Shown here in pieces: positions 27,823 to 36,592 of a stretch of 37,181 nucleotides of DNA (the stretch's first letter is position 1; each line of letters begins with the position of its first letter). The position numbers and the translations under genes were made by a program. Location of the stretch: assembly GCA_938038385.1 (NCBI GenBank), contig CALHRD010000079.1, forward strand, positions 1 to 37,181. Direction: 5' to 3'. The notes below the pieces were generated by a model. The model had not been told where the DNA came from, did not search any database, and saw only the letters and a list, made by a program, of their open reading frames with translations. This stretch comes from an uncultured Burkholderiales bacterium (GTDB lineage: Bacteria > Pseudomonadota > Gammaproteobacteria > Burkholderiales > Thiobacillaceae).

Positions 27823-29517
27823 ATGTCTACCCCCACCGACCCCCCCAAACTGGGCGAATGGCTGCTGGGCCAGGGACTCATCAGCCATGACCAGCTCAGG
27901 ATCGCCCTGACCGAACAGGGCGTAAGCGGCCTGCCCCTCGGGCGACAGCTCATCGCACTGGGTTTCGTCACCGAGGCGACGCTGCGCGACGTGCTGGCCA
28001 GCAATGCGGGCGAGACCAGCATCGACCTGGCCCAGGTGGTGGCCGACCCGGAGGCGGTGCAGATGACCCCGGAGCCTCTCGCCCGACGGCACAAACTGCT
28101 GCCCCTGGCGGTGGATTTCGATCGGCGCCTATTCACCGTGGCGGTGCCGGATCTGTACGACCTCGTTGCCCTCGACCAGTTGCGCGCCCACCTGGAGGGG
28201 CGTTTCGAGATCCGTCCCGTGCTGGCGGCGCAGGCGCAGATCCTGGAATGCCTGGACCGCTTCTATGGCTTCGACCTGTCAGTGGACGGCATCCTGCGCG
28301 AGATCGAGACTGGCGAAGTGGACTATCTGTCAGTGCAGAGCGGTGGCGGCGAGTACACCCAGCCCGTGGTGCGCCTGGTCAACGCCCTGCTCGCCGACGC
28401 GGTCAAGCGCGGCGCCTCCGACATCCATCTGGAGCCTGAGGCCGCCTTCCTGCGCATCCGCTATCGCATCGACGGCGTACTCGAGCACAACCGCAGCCTG
28501 CACCGCAAATACTGGACCGCCATCGCCGTGCGGCTGAAGATCGTCGCCGGACTCAACATCGCCGAATCGCGCGCCCCGCAGGACGGCCGCCTGTCGCTCA
28601 CCCTCTACGGTCGGCCGATCGACTTTCGCGTCTCGGTCCTGCCCACCCTGCACGGCGAGAACATCGTGCTGCGGGTGCTCGACCGCGAGAAGGCGATCAT
28701 CCCGCTCGAGCGCATGGGCCTGCCGGAAGACACCCTGACCGGGCTCAGGGACGCCATCGCCCGTCCCGAGGGCATCCTCATCGTCACCGGTCCCACCGGC
28801 TCGGGCAAGACCACCACCCAGTATTCGCTGCTCTCCCACCTCAACCGGGAGGACGTCAACATCATGACCCTGGAGGACCCGGTGGAGTATCCCCTGCCGC
28901 TCATCCGCCAGACCTCGATCAGCGAGCTGGTGAAGGTGGACTTCGCCAACGGCATCCGCTCCATCCTGCGCCAGGACCCGGACATCATCCTGATCGGCGA
29001 GATCCGCGACCGGGAGACGGCGGAGATGGCGTTCCGCGCTGCCATGACCGGCCACCTGGTGCTCTCCACCCTGCACACCAACTCCGCCCTGGGCGTGTTT
29101 CCGCGACTGCTGGACATGGGCATCCCGCCTGGCATCCTGGCCGGCAACGTCATCGCCGTCGTCGCCCAGCGTCTCGTGAGGCGGCTGTGTCCCCATTGCA
29201 AGGCGGGCTACGAACCGGGTCACGAGGAGCTGCGCTGGCTTGGCGATGTGGCCGGCCCGGTCTATCGGCCGGTGGGCTGTGTGCACTGCGCCTACAAGGG
29301 TTATCGCGGGCGCCTGCCGCTCATGGAGCTGCTGCGGGTGGACGACGCCATCGACGCGGCCATCGCCCGTAACGCCACCGTGCGCGAACTGGGGGAACTG
29401 GCTGCCGCCCGCGGGCTGCGCGCCCTCGCCGACGAGGGTCTGCGCCTCGTACTCGCAGGCGAGACCTCGCTGGCGGAAGTGGCGCGGGTGGTGGACCTGA
29501 CGAGGTACTCGGGATGA
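27823..29517 (+). CDS. Pilus/type II secretion assembly ATPase, MshE/GspE type
   Basis: A 564-aa hexameric ATPase that powers pilin or pseudopilin assembly. The N-terminal part has two copies of the MshEN-type motif (LGEWLLGQGLI...LRIALTEQ at 10-32 and LGRQLIALGFV...LRDVL at 39-58), which in MshE binds c-di-GMP; the usual first Arg is Lys9 here. Then the N2 domain and the ATPase core with DIHLEP, Walker A GPTGSGKT (323-330), Asp box LEDPVEY, Walker B RQDPDIILIGEIRD and a zinc tetracysteine (Cys456, Cys459, Cys486, Cys489). It is closer to MshE/GspE than to the retraction ATPase PilT, and no PilT is present. The start lacks an ordinary ribosome-binding site. Confidence 0.92.
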   Translation: MSTPTDPPKLGEWLLGQGLISHDQLRIALTEQGVSGLPLGRQLIALGFVTEATLRDVLASNAGETSIDLAQVVADPEAVQMTPEPLARRHKLLPLAVDFDRRLFTVAVPDLYDLVALDQLRAHLEGRFEIRPVLAAQAQILECLDRFYGFDLSVDGILREIETGEVDYLSVQSGGGEYTQPVVRLVNALLADAVKRGASDIHLEPEAAFLRIRYRIDGVLEHNRSLHRKYWTAIAVRLKIVAGLNIAESRAPQDGRLSLTLYGRPIDFRVSVLPTLHGENIVLRVLDREKAIIPLERMGLPEDTLTGLRDAIARPEGILIVTGPTGSGKTTTQYSLLSHLNREDVNIMTLEDPVEYPLPLIRQTSISELVKVDFANGIRSILRQDPDIILIGEIRDRETAEMAFRAAMTGHLVLSTLHTNSALGVFPRLLDMGIPPGILAGNVIAVVAQRLVRRLCPHCKAGYEPGHEELRWLGDVAGPVYRPVGCVHCAYKGYRGRLPLMELLRVDDAIDAAIARNATVRELGELAAARGLRALADEGLRLVLAGETSLAEVARVVDLTRYSG

Positions 29518-29521
29518 ACAA

Positions 29522-29647
29522 GGGATGGGGCATGGGGGATGGGGGATGGGGGACAGCAACCGCCATTCACGACGCATGCACTTGCCGGGAGGTGCTCGGC
29601 AAGACATGGGGGGTTCCCATTCCTCATCCCCCCTCCCCCATCCCCCT
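29522..29647. other. Long G-run/C-run inverted linker with G-quadruplex potential
   Basis: Five G-runs separated by 2-3 bases (29522-29552, in GGGG-CAT-GGGGG-AT-GGGGG form) followed 70 bases later by a matching C-rich run (29622-29647) that ends nine bases before the next ATG. The pair could form a long hairpin or, on either strand, a G-quadruplex. The rest of the 138-base gap shows nothing else. Confidence 0.55.
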
Positions 29648-29655
29648 GGTTAGCC

Positions 29656-30858
29656 ATGCCCTATTACCGCTACAAGGCCGCTGATCTGGCCGGCAATGTC
29701 AGCCGGGGCGAGACTTACGCCGTCAACGAGGTGGACGTCGAACTGCGCCTCAGACAGATGGGGCTCGTCCTCATCCGCCTGCGTCCCCGTACCCGCCTCG
29801 GCTGGTCCTGGCAAAGGCACGTCAGCCGACGGGAGTTGATCGGCTTCTGCTTTCATGTCCAGCAGATCGCCCGCGCCGGCGTGCCGCTGCTCGATGGCCT
29901 GCGCGACCTGATCGCGGTCACGCACAACTCCCACTTCCGCGATGTCCTGTCGCTGGTGGCAGACGACATCGAGGGCGGCAGACTGTTCTCACAGGCCCTG
30001 GCCCACCATCCGCAGGTATTCGATCCGGTCTTCGTCGCCCTGGTGCGAGCCGCCGAGGCCAGCGACCAACTGGGCGTCGTCTTCGAGCGCATGGAGGCGC
30101 GCCTCAAGGCACAGGACGAGCTGGCGTCGGAATTCACCCGCCTGCTCATCTACCCCGGCGTGGTCGGCCTCGCCGTCCTCGCCGCCGCGTGGGTGCTGCT
30201 GTTCCACCTGACGCCCAAGCTGGCCATGCTGGTGACGAGTCTCAACCTGCCGGTGCCCACCGCCACGCGCTGGCTCATGGCCCTGGCCGGCTGGACGCAA
30301 GCGCATGGCCTCTGGCTGCTGGGTCTGGGTGTCCTCCTGGCCGCGCTTGCCATCCTTGGCTGGCAACGGCAGGAGGGTTGGCGCGACCGCTTCGACACCC
30401 TGCTGTTGCGTCTGCCCCTAATCGGCGAGGCGGCGCGCAAGTCGGCCCTGGCACGCTTCACCGGCCTGTTCGCCCTCCTGTCGCAATCCGGGCTGAACAT
30501 CCTGGAGGCGCTCGCGGCCTGCGAGAAGAGCGTGGGCAACCGCCACATCGCCCGCCGGATCGGTCGTGCCGGAAAGCTCATCGCCGCCGGCGAGACGGTC
30601 AGCGCCGGCTTCCGCCAGGTCGACCTCTTCCCGCCCCTGGTGCTGCGCATGCTGCACACGGGCGAAGCGAGCGGAGCCCTGGCCGAGGCCCTGGACAACG
30701 CCGCCTGGTTCTTTGCCCGTGACGCCCGCGAGGCGATGGCACGCGCCCTGAAGCTGGTGGAACCCGCCCTGGCCCTGCTGCTCGGCGGACTGCTCGCCTT
30801 CCTGCTGCTGGCGGTGTTTCTGCCCGTCTATCAGGTCATCGGGGAAATCCGGCTATGA
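29656..30858 (+). CDS. Inner-membrane platform protein, GspF/PilC family
   Basis: A 400-aa polytopic platform protein that works with the preceding ATPase. The typical start PYYRYKAADLAGNVSRGE is followed by two T2SSF domains (about 65-185 and 270-390), each with a helical bundle and membrane segments (about 165-190, 215-240 and 370-395); family signatures include FCFHVQQIARAGVPLLDGLRDL, RLLIYPGVVGLAV and FTGLFALLSQSGLNILEALA. The start at 29656 fits the family N-terminus; the frame is open upstream within the linker. Its stop overlaps the next start (ATGA), giving one operon with the following genes. Confidence 0.93.
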   Translation: MPYYRYKAADLAGNVSRGETYAVNEVDVELRLRQMGLVLIRLRPRTRLGWSWQRHVSRRELIGFCFHVQQIARAGVPLLDGLRDLIAVTHNSHFRDVLSLVADDIEGGRLFSQALAHHPQVFDPVFVALVRAAEASDQLGVVFERMEARLKAQDELASEFTRLLIYPGVVGLAVLAAAWVLLFHLTPKLAMLVTSLNLPVPTATRWLMALAGWTQAHGLWLLGLGVLLAALAILGWQRQEGWRDRFDTLLLRLPLIGEAARKSALARFTGLFALLSQSGLNILEALAACEKSVGNRHIARRIGRAGKLIAAGETVSAGFRQVDLFPPLVLRMLHTGEASGALAEALDNAAWFFARDAREAMARALKLVEPALALLLGGLLAFLLLAVFLPVYQVIGEIRL

Positions 30859-32483
30859 ACGGGCGGTTGCTGCTCTATGTCTCTAGGGCCGGTGCCAGTC
30901 TGGCCCGCTGGGAGCGTGGCGTGTTGCGCGACATCCGTGCGCTGCCCGCCGACGCGGAGGGTTGGAGTCAGCTCAGCGACGCGCTCCAGGCTGCTCCGGG
31001 CATGCCGGTCCATCTGGTGGTCGACTCCGTGGAGGAACATTACCGTAGCGAAGTGCTGCCGCGTGCCCACGGCCGGGACCGCCGCGAGATGACCCAGCGG
31101 CGCCTGCGCCAGGTCCTGCACCAGACCCCTTATCGGTCGGTATTGCGTCAGGGCCCCGCAACCGGGAGAGAGGTCGGTGACCGTTACCTGTTCATGGGAC
31201 TGACCGCGCCGGAACTGCTGCGACCCTGGGTAGAGGTGTTGCGGCTGCGGCGTTCGCCCCTGGCGGGTGTCTGGCTGGTCCCCGTTCTGAGCCAGGACCT
31301 GCTGGCCAGGTTCCATCTGACGCACGGGCGAGCGCCCCGCCCAAGGGCAGGCTTCCGCTTCCTGGCCGGTCGGCAGGCCGGGGAAAGCGCTGCCGTGACA
31401 GGCAACGGTGACAGACTGCTGCTGGTCTCCGAACAGACTGGGGGGCTGCGTCTGAGCTATTTCTGCGACGGCGAGCTGCGTTTCTCGCGGCTGGCGCCGG
31501 TCGAGGGCAGCACCCATGCCGACCCGATGCAGGGTTATGTCGAACAGATCGAGCGCACACGCCAGTCCCTCCTCGCCCAACGTCTGCTCAGCCGAGGCGA
31601 CACCCTGCGCGTCTGCCTCATCGACCCCCTCAACACCTTGGAGGAGCTGAGACAGCGGTTGCACGGCGACGACGGCTGGCGGTGCGAGACCCTGCCCCGC
31701 CAGCGTCTGCTGGCCGAGCTGGGACTGCCACCTGCTATGCTCACCGAGTCGAGCGATGCCATCAGTCTGGCCCTCCTGGCCCGGCCACCAGCCGGCGGGA
31801 ACCTCCTGCCCGAGGAACTGCGGCGCGACTACGTGCATCACCGCCTGCGCCGCATCATCAAGGTGGCCGGCACGCTGTGGCTCATCACCACCCTGGTTCC
31901 CGCGCTCACCCTGGTCCTGGACACCTGGCGTCTCACCCGCACCGCCGACGATCTGCAGGCCCGTGCCCTGCAGGCGCGGGAACAGGCCGGGCAGATGCTG
32001 GAACCCGAGGGGGGCGGCGCTCATTTCGAGACCCTCTGGCAGACCCATGCGGCCTGGCGTTGGGTGCTCACCCACCGCGCCGATCCGGCCGTCACGCTGG
32101 AGCGCATCGGCGCCATCGCCGGCGGGCACCCGAACATCCACCTGGCGCAGATGCGCTGGGCAGGCCCAGAGGCCAACCAGCCGCAGCGGCTGTGGCTGGA
32201 GGGCGAGATCACCGGCTTCGATGGCGATTACCGCCTGGCCCATGGCCGGATCGAGGCCCTGGTGGCGGAACTGCGCCGGCAGGGCTGGCAGACCGAGGTC
32301 ACGCGTTGGCCCCTGGATGTCAGCGCTGGACTGGAGGTCCAGGGGGGATTCGGACGCGACCAGGCCGGACAGGCAGCACGCTTCGGACTGACCCTCAGTG
32401 CGCAGGAAAAGTCAGCGGCCGCAGGCATGCAGGCCATGGCGACGGACACCGGCGTGTCGAAGCTCGCAAGGACCCCACCATGA
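30855..32483 (+). CDS. PilM/PilN-like (GspL/MshI-like) assembly protein
   Basis: A 542-aa protein that looks like a single-chain combination of PilM-like and PilN-like parts. Residues 1-320 form a soluble alpha/beta domain (MNGRLLLYVSRAGASLARWERGVL, then DRYLFMGLTAPELLRPWVEVLR and LRLSYFCDGELRF), a plausible actin-like cytoplasmic part; a single membrane helix (about 335-356, AGTLWLITTLVPALTLVLD) and a coiled coil (about 358-380) follow, then a ferredoxin-like periplasmic part with LEGEITGFDGDY. This is the plan of GspL and of PilM plus PilN. Similarity to known members is low by eye, so function rests on topology and place. ATGA overlaps join it to both neighbours. Confidence 0.7.
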   Translation: MNGRLLLYVSRAGASLARWERGVLRDIRALPADAEGWSQLSDALQAAPGMPVHLVVDSVEEHYRSEVLPRAHGRDRREMTQRRLRQVLHQTPYRSVLRQGPATGREVGDRYLFMGLTAPELLRPWVEVLRLRRSPLAGVWLVPVLSQDLLARFHLTHGRAPRPRAGFRFLAGRQAGESAAVTGNGDRLLLVSEQTGGLRLSYFCDGELRFSRLAPVEGSTHADPMQGYVEQIERTRQSLLAQRLLSRGDTLRVCLIDPLNTLEELRQRLHGDDGWRCETLPRQRLLAELGLPPAMLTESSDAISLALLARPPAGGNLLPEELRRDYVHHRLRRIIKVAGTLWLITTLVPALTLVLDTWRLTRTADDLQARALQAREQAGQMLEPEGGGAHFETLWQTHAAWRWVLTHRADPAVTLERIGAIAGGHPNIHLAQMRWAGPEANQPQRLWLEGEITGFDGDYRLAHGRIEALVAELRRQGWQTEVTRWPLDVSAGLEVQGGFGRDQAGQAARFGLTLSAQEKSAAAGMQAMATDTGVSKLARTPP

Positions 32484-33025
32484 TCCCGACCGAACTGCGA
32501 TCACCCCTGGCCGCCCTGATCCTGATCCTCCTCGCCGGCACGGCCGCAGTGGGTGTCGCCCTCCACCTGCACGGCGAGGCAGTGGCAGCACGGCAACAGG
32601 CGGAACGGCAGTGGGCCGAGGCGCACACCCGGCTCGACCAGCTGCCGCAGCGCATCGCACTCGTCCGCACCCTGGGCAGACATTACGCCGATCTGCAACG
32701 ACGCGGCTTCGTGGGCGAGGCGCGACGCCTGGACTGGATCTCGGCCCTGGCCCGGACGCAGCGCGAGCTCGAGCTCCAGGCTGTCACCTGGCGTCTGGAA
32801 CCCAGCCGGCCGACGGCCCTGCCCGGACTCACCGCAACCCGCATGCACCTGAGCCTCGCCCCCATGGATCCTGCCCGCCTAGGCGTCTGGCTGGCGCGCC
32901 TGGATAGTCCAGGCCAGGGTTTGTTCACGGTGGAGGCTTGCGACTGGACCCTCGCCGAGCGGCCGCAACGCATGCAATGCACGCTGAACTGGTGGACCTG
33001 GAACGGGGGCGGGAGCGCGCGATGA
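32480..33025 (+). CDS. PilO/GspM/MshJ-like assembly protein
   Basis: A 181-aa bitopic protein: short start, membrane segment (about 9-29, PLAALILILLAGTAAVGVAL), a coiled coil (about 33-62, EAVAARQQAERQWAEAHTRLDQL) and a small alpha/beta domain with LHLSLAPMDPARLGVWLARLDSPGQGLFTVEACDWTL, the pattern of PilO, GspM and MshJ. In this operon it would pair with the preceding PilN-like part to form the inner-membrane alignment complex. Start and stop both overlap neighbours by ATGA (32480-32483 and 33022-33025). Sequence identity to known members is not evident, so confidence is moderate. Confidence 0.68.
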   Translation: MIPTELRSPLAALILILLAGTAAVGVALHLHGEAVAARQQAERQWAEAHTRLDQLPQRIALVRTLGRHYADLQRRGFVGEARRLDWISALARTQRELELQAVTWRLEPSRPTALPGLTATRMHLSLAPMDPARLGVWLARLDSPGQGLFTVEACDWTLAERPQRMQCTLNWWTWNGGGSAR

Positions 33026-33765
33026 GGCCGCCAGCCCCCCCACCCCGGCACGCTGTCCCGCCCGCCCGCAGCGGAGGCTTCACCCTCATCGAGCTGGCGA
33101 TCGTCCTGTTCATCCTGACCCTGCTCATGGCCGGGGCGATGACCCCGCTCTCGCGTCAGATCGTCGAACGGCAGTCGGCAGACACCCGACGCGGCCTCAT
33201 GGACGCCAAGACCGCCCTGCTCGGCTATGCCCTCAGCCATCGCGACCCGGCCGGCCGTCCCTACCTGCCCTGCCCGGACCGGCGCGAGGGCCCGCAAGCC
33301 AACGACGGCGAGGAAGACCGTCTGCCCGATGGCGGCTGTGCGGTGCCGAGCGGGAATCTGCCCTGGGTCACCCTGGGCGTGGCCCAGGCCGATGCCTGGG
33401 GCAACCGCTACACCTATGCCGTCGCCCCGGCCTATGCCCATGCCCAGGCCGGCATCATGGCCCACCCCGCCCCAGCCGCCGACCTGCGCGTCTGCCTGGA
33501 GCGGCAATGTGAGCGCCCACTCAAGGCCTCGGCACTGTGGCTGTCGCACGGACCCAACGGCCTCGGCGCCATGAACGCAGCAGGCAGGCCGAATCGGCTC
33601 CCCGTCGGGACGGATGAACGTGAAAACGCGAATGCCGACACGCTCTTCGTCAGCCGTCCCCCCACCGGCGCCGACCGGCTGGGCGGCGAATTCGACGACC
33701 TGGTGCTCTGGCTCGCCCCCGACTATCTCATCGGCCGGCTGTGCGGGGAGGTCGGGGCGTGCTGA
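33022..33765 (+). CDS. Type IV prepilin-like protein with long leader
   Basis: A 247-aa prepilin-type protein. The cleavage and methylation motif is GGFTLIEL: cut between Gly19 and Phe20, with Glu24 at position +5. The leader of 19 residues, rich in Pro and Arg (MRPPAPPPRHAVPPARSGG), is longer than the 5-6 residues of type IVa pilins. The hydrophobic helix (about 20-42) is followed by a large globular domain with WLSHGPNGLGAMN and several Cys (CPD, CAV, CLERQCERP, LCGEVGAC) that may form disulfides. It is the only pilin in this operon, so it may be a minor or tip pilin, or a major pseudopilin. ATGA overlap with the PilO-like gene. No prepilin peptidase, secretin or PilP/GspC gene is nearby. 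Confidence 0.82.
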   Translation: MRPPAPPPRHAVPPARSGGFTLIELAIVLFILTLLMAGAMTPLSRQIVERQSADTRRGLMDAKTALLGYALSHRDPAGRPYLPCPDRREGPQANDGEEDRLPDGGCAVPSGNLPWVTLGVAQADAWGNRYTYAVAPAYAHAQAGIMAHPAPAADLRVCLERQCERPLKASALWLSHGPNGLGAMNAAGRPNRLPVGTDERENANADTLFVSRPPTGADRLGGEFDDLVLWLAPDYLIGRLCGEVGAC

Positions 33766-33816
33766 ACGGGTGTGTCGAGAGGGCCAGCCCCTATTTCACC
33801 GTTGCCAAGGCTGTAG

Positions 33817-33877
33817 GTCAGGCTTCAGCCTGACGGGGTTGTTGCTGATCCTGTCGGGTGTCGGGCTGAAGCCCGAC
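33817..33877. repeat. Pair of REP-like palindromes
   Basis: Two short perfect hairpins in a row: GTCAGGCTTCAGCCTGAC (33817-33834) and GTCGGGCTGAAGCCCGAC (33860-33877), the same core as in the elements at 3168-3288, 10090-10190 and 14644-14750 but without the GAATCCGTGTCGA ends. It lies between two convergent genes, where it could also slow transcription. Confidence 0.7.
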
Positions 33878-33962
33878 CTGCAGCCCGACTCACAGCACGC
33901 AACCTACAGCACGACCCGCCAGGAGACTCGGCTTGATGACTGGGCACTCCCAACCGTGCCTG

Positions 33963-34724
33963 TCAGCCTGGACAGGCCACCTCCTCGAGAGCCACCCCTT
34001 CCGGCGCCGCCGCGCGCAACGCCGTGAGCTTGTCCCGCTCGGCGGCGGGGATGTCGAGATAGACCGCACGGATGCCGGGCCGCGGACCGTAGCGCAGCGC
34101 CTCCAGACCCCTGCGGGCGAGCACGTCGTGCTGGACGCGGGCATCCGCCTCGCTGGCGAACATGCCCAGGGAGATGGCCCGCGCCATCGGCCCCTGGCGT
34201 ATGGGCGCCACGTCCTTCACCCCGGCCCTGTCGATGGCCGCCAGGGCCTGCACCTGCTGCACTGGGTCATCCAGCGGCGGCCAGTACACCCACCAGCCCA
34301 GGCGTTCCTCGGTGCGCAGGGTCCGCCCGGCCAATCCGGCCTGACCCATGGCCCGGCGCAGGGCGGCATAGGTGGCGGACCCCGCCAGGTCAGCCTTGAG
34401 ACAGACGGGCCCGGTTGGCTGTGCCTTCCGCCCGACGACAGCGCCCGAGTCACCCTCCGCGGCGGCCATGTCGTTCGCCGGGCGCGCCGTCGGACCACTT
34501 GCAGTGGTGGCGGTCTGTGCCCCCTGCGCCTTCGCTTCGGCTCCATCGGCCGGCGTCACCCCGACCTTGTTCAGCAGGCGAACCTTGTCCGCGTTATAGC
34601 CGACCGGCCCCCGCGGCTGCGCGCGCCAGTGTTCCAGGGCCAGTCCTGCCACCAGGACGACGACATTGAGCAGAAGCAGGCCCAGCGCTATCGAGCCTGC
34701 GCGTCCGAACATCGGGCGATCCAC
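33963..34724 (-). CDS. SPOR-domain membrane protein
   Basis: A 253-aa bitopic protein: a short cytoplasmic start, one membrane segment (about 11-30, SIALGLLLLNVVVLVAGLAL), a low-complexity linker (about 55-105, Ala/Thr/Gly/Gln-rich) and a C-terminal SPOR-like domain with DVAPIRQGPMARAISLGMFASEADARVQHDVLARRG (about 175-210). SPOR domains bind denuded peptidoglycan at the division site (family knowledge). The start is GTG at 34724 with GGAGG seven bases upstream; ATG at 34712 is weaker. It overlaps the end of coaX by 37 bases, and the birA-coaX-SPOR order is common in proteobacteria. Confidence 0.82.
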   Translation of the reverse strand: MDRPMFGRAGSIALGLLLLNVVVLVAGLALEHWRAQPRGPVGYNADKVRLLNKVGVTPADGAEAKAQGAQTATTASGPTARPANDMAAAEGDSGAVVGRKAQPTGPVCLKADLAGSATYAALRRAMGQAGLAGRTLRTEERLGWWVYWPPLDDPVQQVQALAAIDRAGVKDVAPIRQGPMARAISLGMFASEADARVQHDVLARRGLEALRYGPRPGIRAVYLDIPAAERDKLTALRAAAPEGVALEEVACPG

Positions 34725-35434
34725 AGCAAACCCTCCAAGACCAGATCCTCCACCACCCGCCTGGGTTCATCGACGACGGCCGCGAGCGCCGTCGCCTCTC
34801 CGCCCGACAACACGACCAGCGGCTGCACGCCGGCGGCACGCGCCAGCCGTGCGCGCAGATCTGCCACCGCGCCGGCCAGCGCGCGCCAGATGCCCGTCTC
34901 CACGCCGTCACCGGTGCAGCGCGGGAAATCCTGCAACCGCCCGGACACCTCCATCACCCCCGCCGTACCCGCGGCCAGGGCCTGACGCATGAGGGCCGGC
35001 CCCGGCAGGATCATACCGCCGAGGAAGGCGCCCGCCGCATCCAGGGCATCCACCGTCACCGCCGTGCCCGCCCCGACCACGACACAGGGGGCCAAGCCCA
35101 GATGCAGGCAGGCCACCAGCATGGCATAGCGGTCCGGCCCCAGCCGTGCCGGCTCGGCATAGGCGTTGCGCAGACCATACGCCTGCGCCGACGCTTGCAG
35201 CCAGGTCACCCCTCCGCCCAGGCGCGCGAGGGCCGCGGCCAGCTCGGCGCGCGGCGCATCGCCCGCCACGCAGCTCACGAACGCCTTTTCGGGCCGCGCG
35301 GGCATGATCTGCGCATCCAGACACCCGGCCTCGCCCGCCGGCAGCACGCCCTTGCGCCGCCAGGCGCCGTCCTGCCACAGCCCCCACTTGAGCCGCGTAT
35401 TGCCGGCGTCGACAGTCAGGATCGTCCCGTTCAT
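34688..35434 (-). CDS. coaX: Type III pantothenate kinase
   Basis: A 248-aa ASKHA-fold kinase that makes 4'-phosphopantothenate in coenzyme A synthesis. The phosphate-1 motif DAGNTRLKWG (about 8-17), ARLGPDRYAMLVACLHL for the pantothenate site, and CVVVGAGTAVTVDALDAAGAFLGGMILPG for phosphate 2 are clear, as is the adenosine region LVVLSGGEATAL. Length is normal. The start overlaps the stop of birA (ATGA) and its end overlaps the SPOR gene, so the three are a coupled unit. No sign of decay. Confidence 0.95.
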   Translation of the reverse strand: MNGTILTVDAGNTRLKWGLWQDGAWRRKGVLPAGEAGCLDAQIMPARPEKAFVSCVAGDAPRAELAAALARLGGGVTWLQASAQAYGLRNAYAEPARLGPDRYAMLVACLHLGLAPCVVVGAGTAVTVDALDAAGAFLGGMILPGPALMRQALAAGTAGVMEVSGRLQDFPRCTGDGVETGIWRALAGAVADLRARLARAAGVQPLVVLSGGEATALAAVVDEPRRVVEDLVLEGLLWIARCSDAQAR

Positions 35435-36408
35435 CCTGCGCGCCGCAGGCTCACGTCGCCGGACAGGACGGGCTCGAGGCCGCTACCGGTGTCCAGCAGC
35501 AGGGCACCCTGAGCGTCCACGCCAGCGGCCCGCCCGGTGAGCAGCCGGCCATCCGCCCCGAGCACCGCGACCGGCCGATCCTGCCAGGCATGCCAGGCAA
35601 GCCATTCCTCGCGCAAAGGGGCGAAGCCCTGTTGGTCGAAGAAGGCGAGCACCGCCGCCAGCTCCTGCGCCACTGCCGCCAGCACGGCATTGCGGTCCAG
35701 CCGCCGGCCGCATGCCGTCTCCAGATCCGCCACCGGCATGCCCACCTCGCCGGTCAACTGCTCACCGGCGCGGATGTTGAGGCCGACGCCGATCACCGCC
35801 GACGGCGCCAGCATGTCGCCGGTCAGCTCGATGAGGATGCCGGCCAGCTTGTCCTCGCCCAGGAGTACGTCGTTGGGCCATTTCAGACCGATGCCCTCCG
35901 CCCCCAACGCGCGCATGGTGCGCACCAAAGCCACCCCCACCGCGAGGCTCAGGCCCGCGAGCTGCGCGACCGGCCGCTCGAAACGCCAGAGCAGGGAAAA
36001 GGCCAGGCTCGCCCCCAGCACGCCGAGCCAGCGGCGTCCACGCCGTCCGCGTCCGCAGGTCTGCCACTCGGCGGCAAGCAGGGTGCCGTGCGGCGCGCCG
36101 CCCGCGGCCAGCGCCAGCAGCCGCGCATTGGTCGAATCGACCTCCGGCAGGCAGAGTACATGCAGCCCCAGTGGCGCCAGTTCGCCCGCCAGCCGGGCCT
36201 CGTCGAGCAGTTCCAGAGGCCGGGCCAGGCGGTAGCCGCGGCCGCGCACCGACTGGACGTTCACGCCGTAAGTGGCGGCCTGCCGGATCAGGCCGTGCAC
36301 GCCGGCACGGGACATGCCCATGGTGCCGGCGATCTGCTCGCCGGAAATGAAGCCGTCGGCATCCATGAGCCCGAGGATGGTCAACAACCGGGGGGTCAAG
36401 GCGTACAA
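35431..36408 (-). CDS. birA: Biotin--[acetyl-CoA-carboxylase] ligase / biotin operon repressor
   Basis: A 325-aa bifunctional BirA: an N-terminal winged helix (about 3-60, ISGEQIAGTMGMSRAGVHGLIRQA) and a ligase domain with the biotinyl-AMP loop GRGRRGRRW (about 118-126), VDSTNARLLAL, KWPNDVLLGEDKLAGIL and the C-terminal SH3-like region. The presence of the winged helix suggests it also represses biotin genes. The start is uncertain: TTG at 36408 gives the expected LTPRLLTILG opening but has a poor ribosome-binding site; ATG at 36366 would cut the first helix. It leads the birA-coaX-SPOR unit. Confidence 0.92.
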   Translation of the reverse strand: MYALTPRLLTILGLMDADGFISGEQIAGTMGMSRAGVHGLIRQAATYGVNVQSVRGRGYRLARPLELLDEARLAGELAPLGLHVLCLPEVDSTNARLLALAAGGAPHGTLLAAEWQTCGRGRRGRRWLGVLGASLAFSLLWRFERPVAQLAGLSLAVGVALVRTMRALGAEGIGLKWPNDVLLGEDKLAGILIELTGDMLAPSAVIGVGLNIRAGEQLTGEVGMPVADLETACGRRLDRNAVLAAVAQELAAVLAFFDQQGFAPLREEWLAWHAWQDRPVAVLGADGRLLTGRAAGVDAQGALLLDTGSGLEPVLSGDVSLRRAG

Positions 36409-36473
36409 GGCTGCGGGACTCGCCCGCTGTGATGGAAGTCGTGCGGCAAACCGTGACGCCCCCCGACCTTAGC

Positions 36474-36592
36474 GTGAAAGTCGCGTCAGCGACTTCTCGA
36501 AGCCCCCCTCTCCCAGGGGGAGAGGGGTAGGGGGTGAGGGAAATCGGACATGACTTTCATACTCAGGGGCGTATTTCTCAAAGTCATGTCCG
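36474..36592. repeat. Composite palindromic repeat, second full copy
   Basis: Same order of blocks as 10901-11149: a hairpin AGTCGC-GTCA-GCGACT (36479-36494); CCCTCTCCC-AGGGGGAGAGGGG arms; GTGAGGGAAATC; and a CGGACA hairpin with a perfect 13-bp stem (CGGACATGACTTT 36545-36557, AAAGTCATGTCCG 36580-36592). It fills the gap between birA and the pilin gene; 36593-36689 shows nothing further. Confidence 0.75.
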
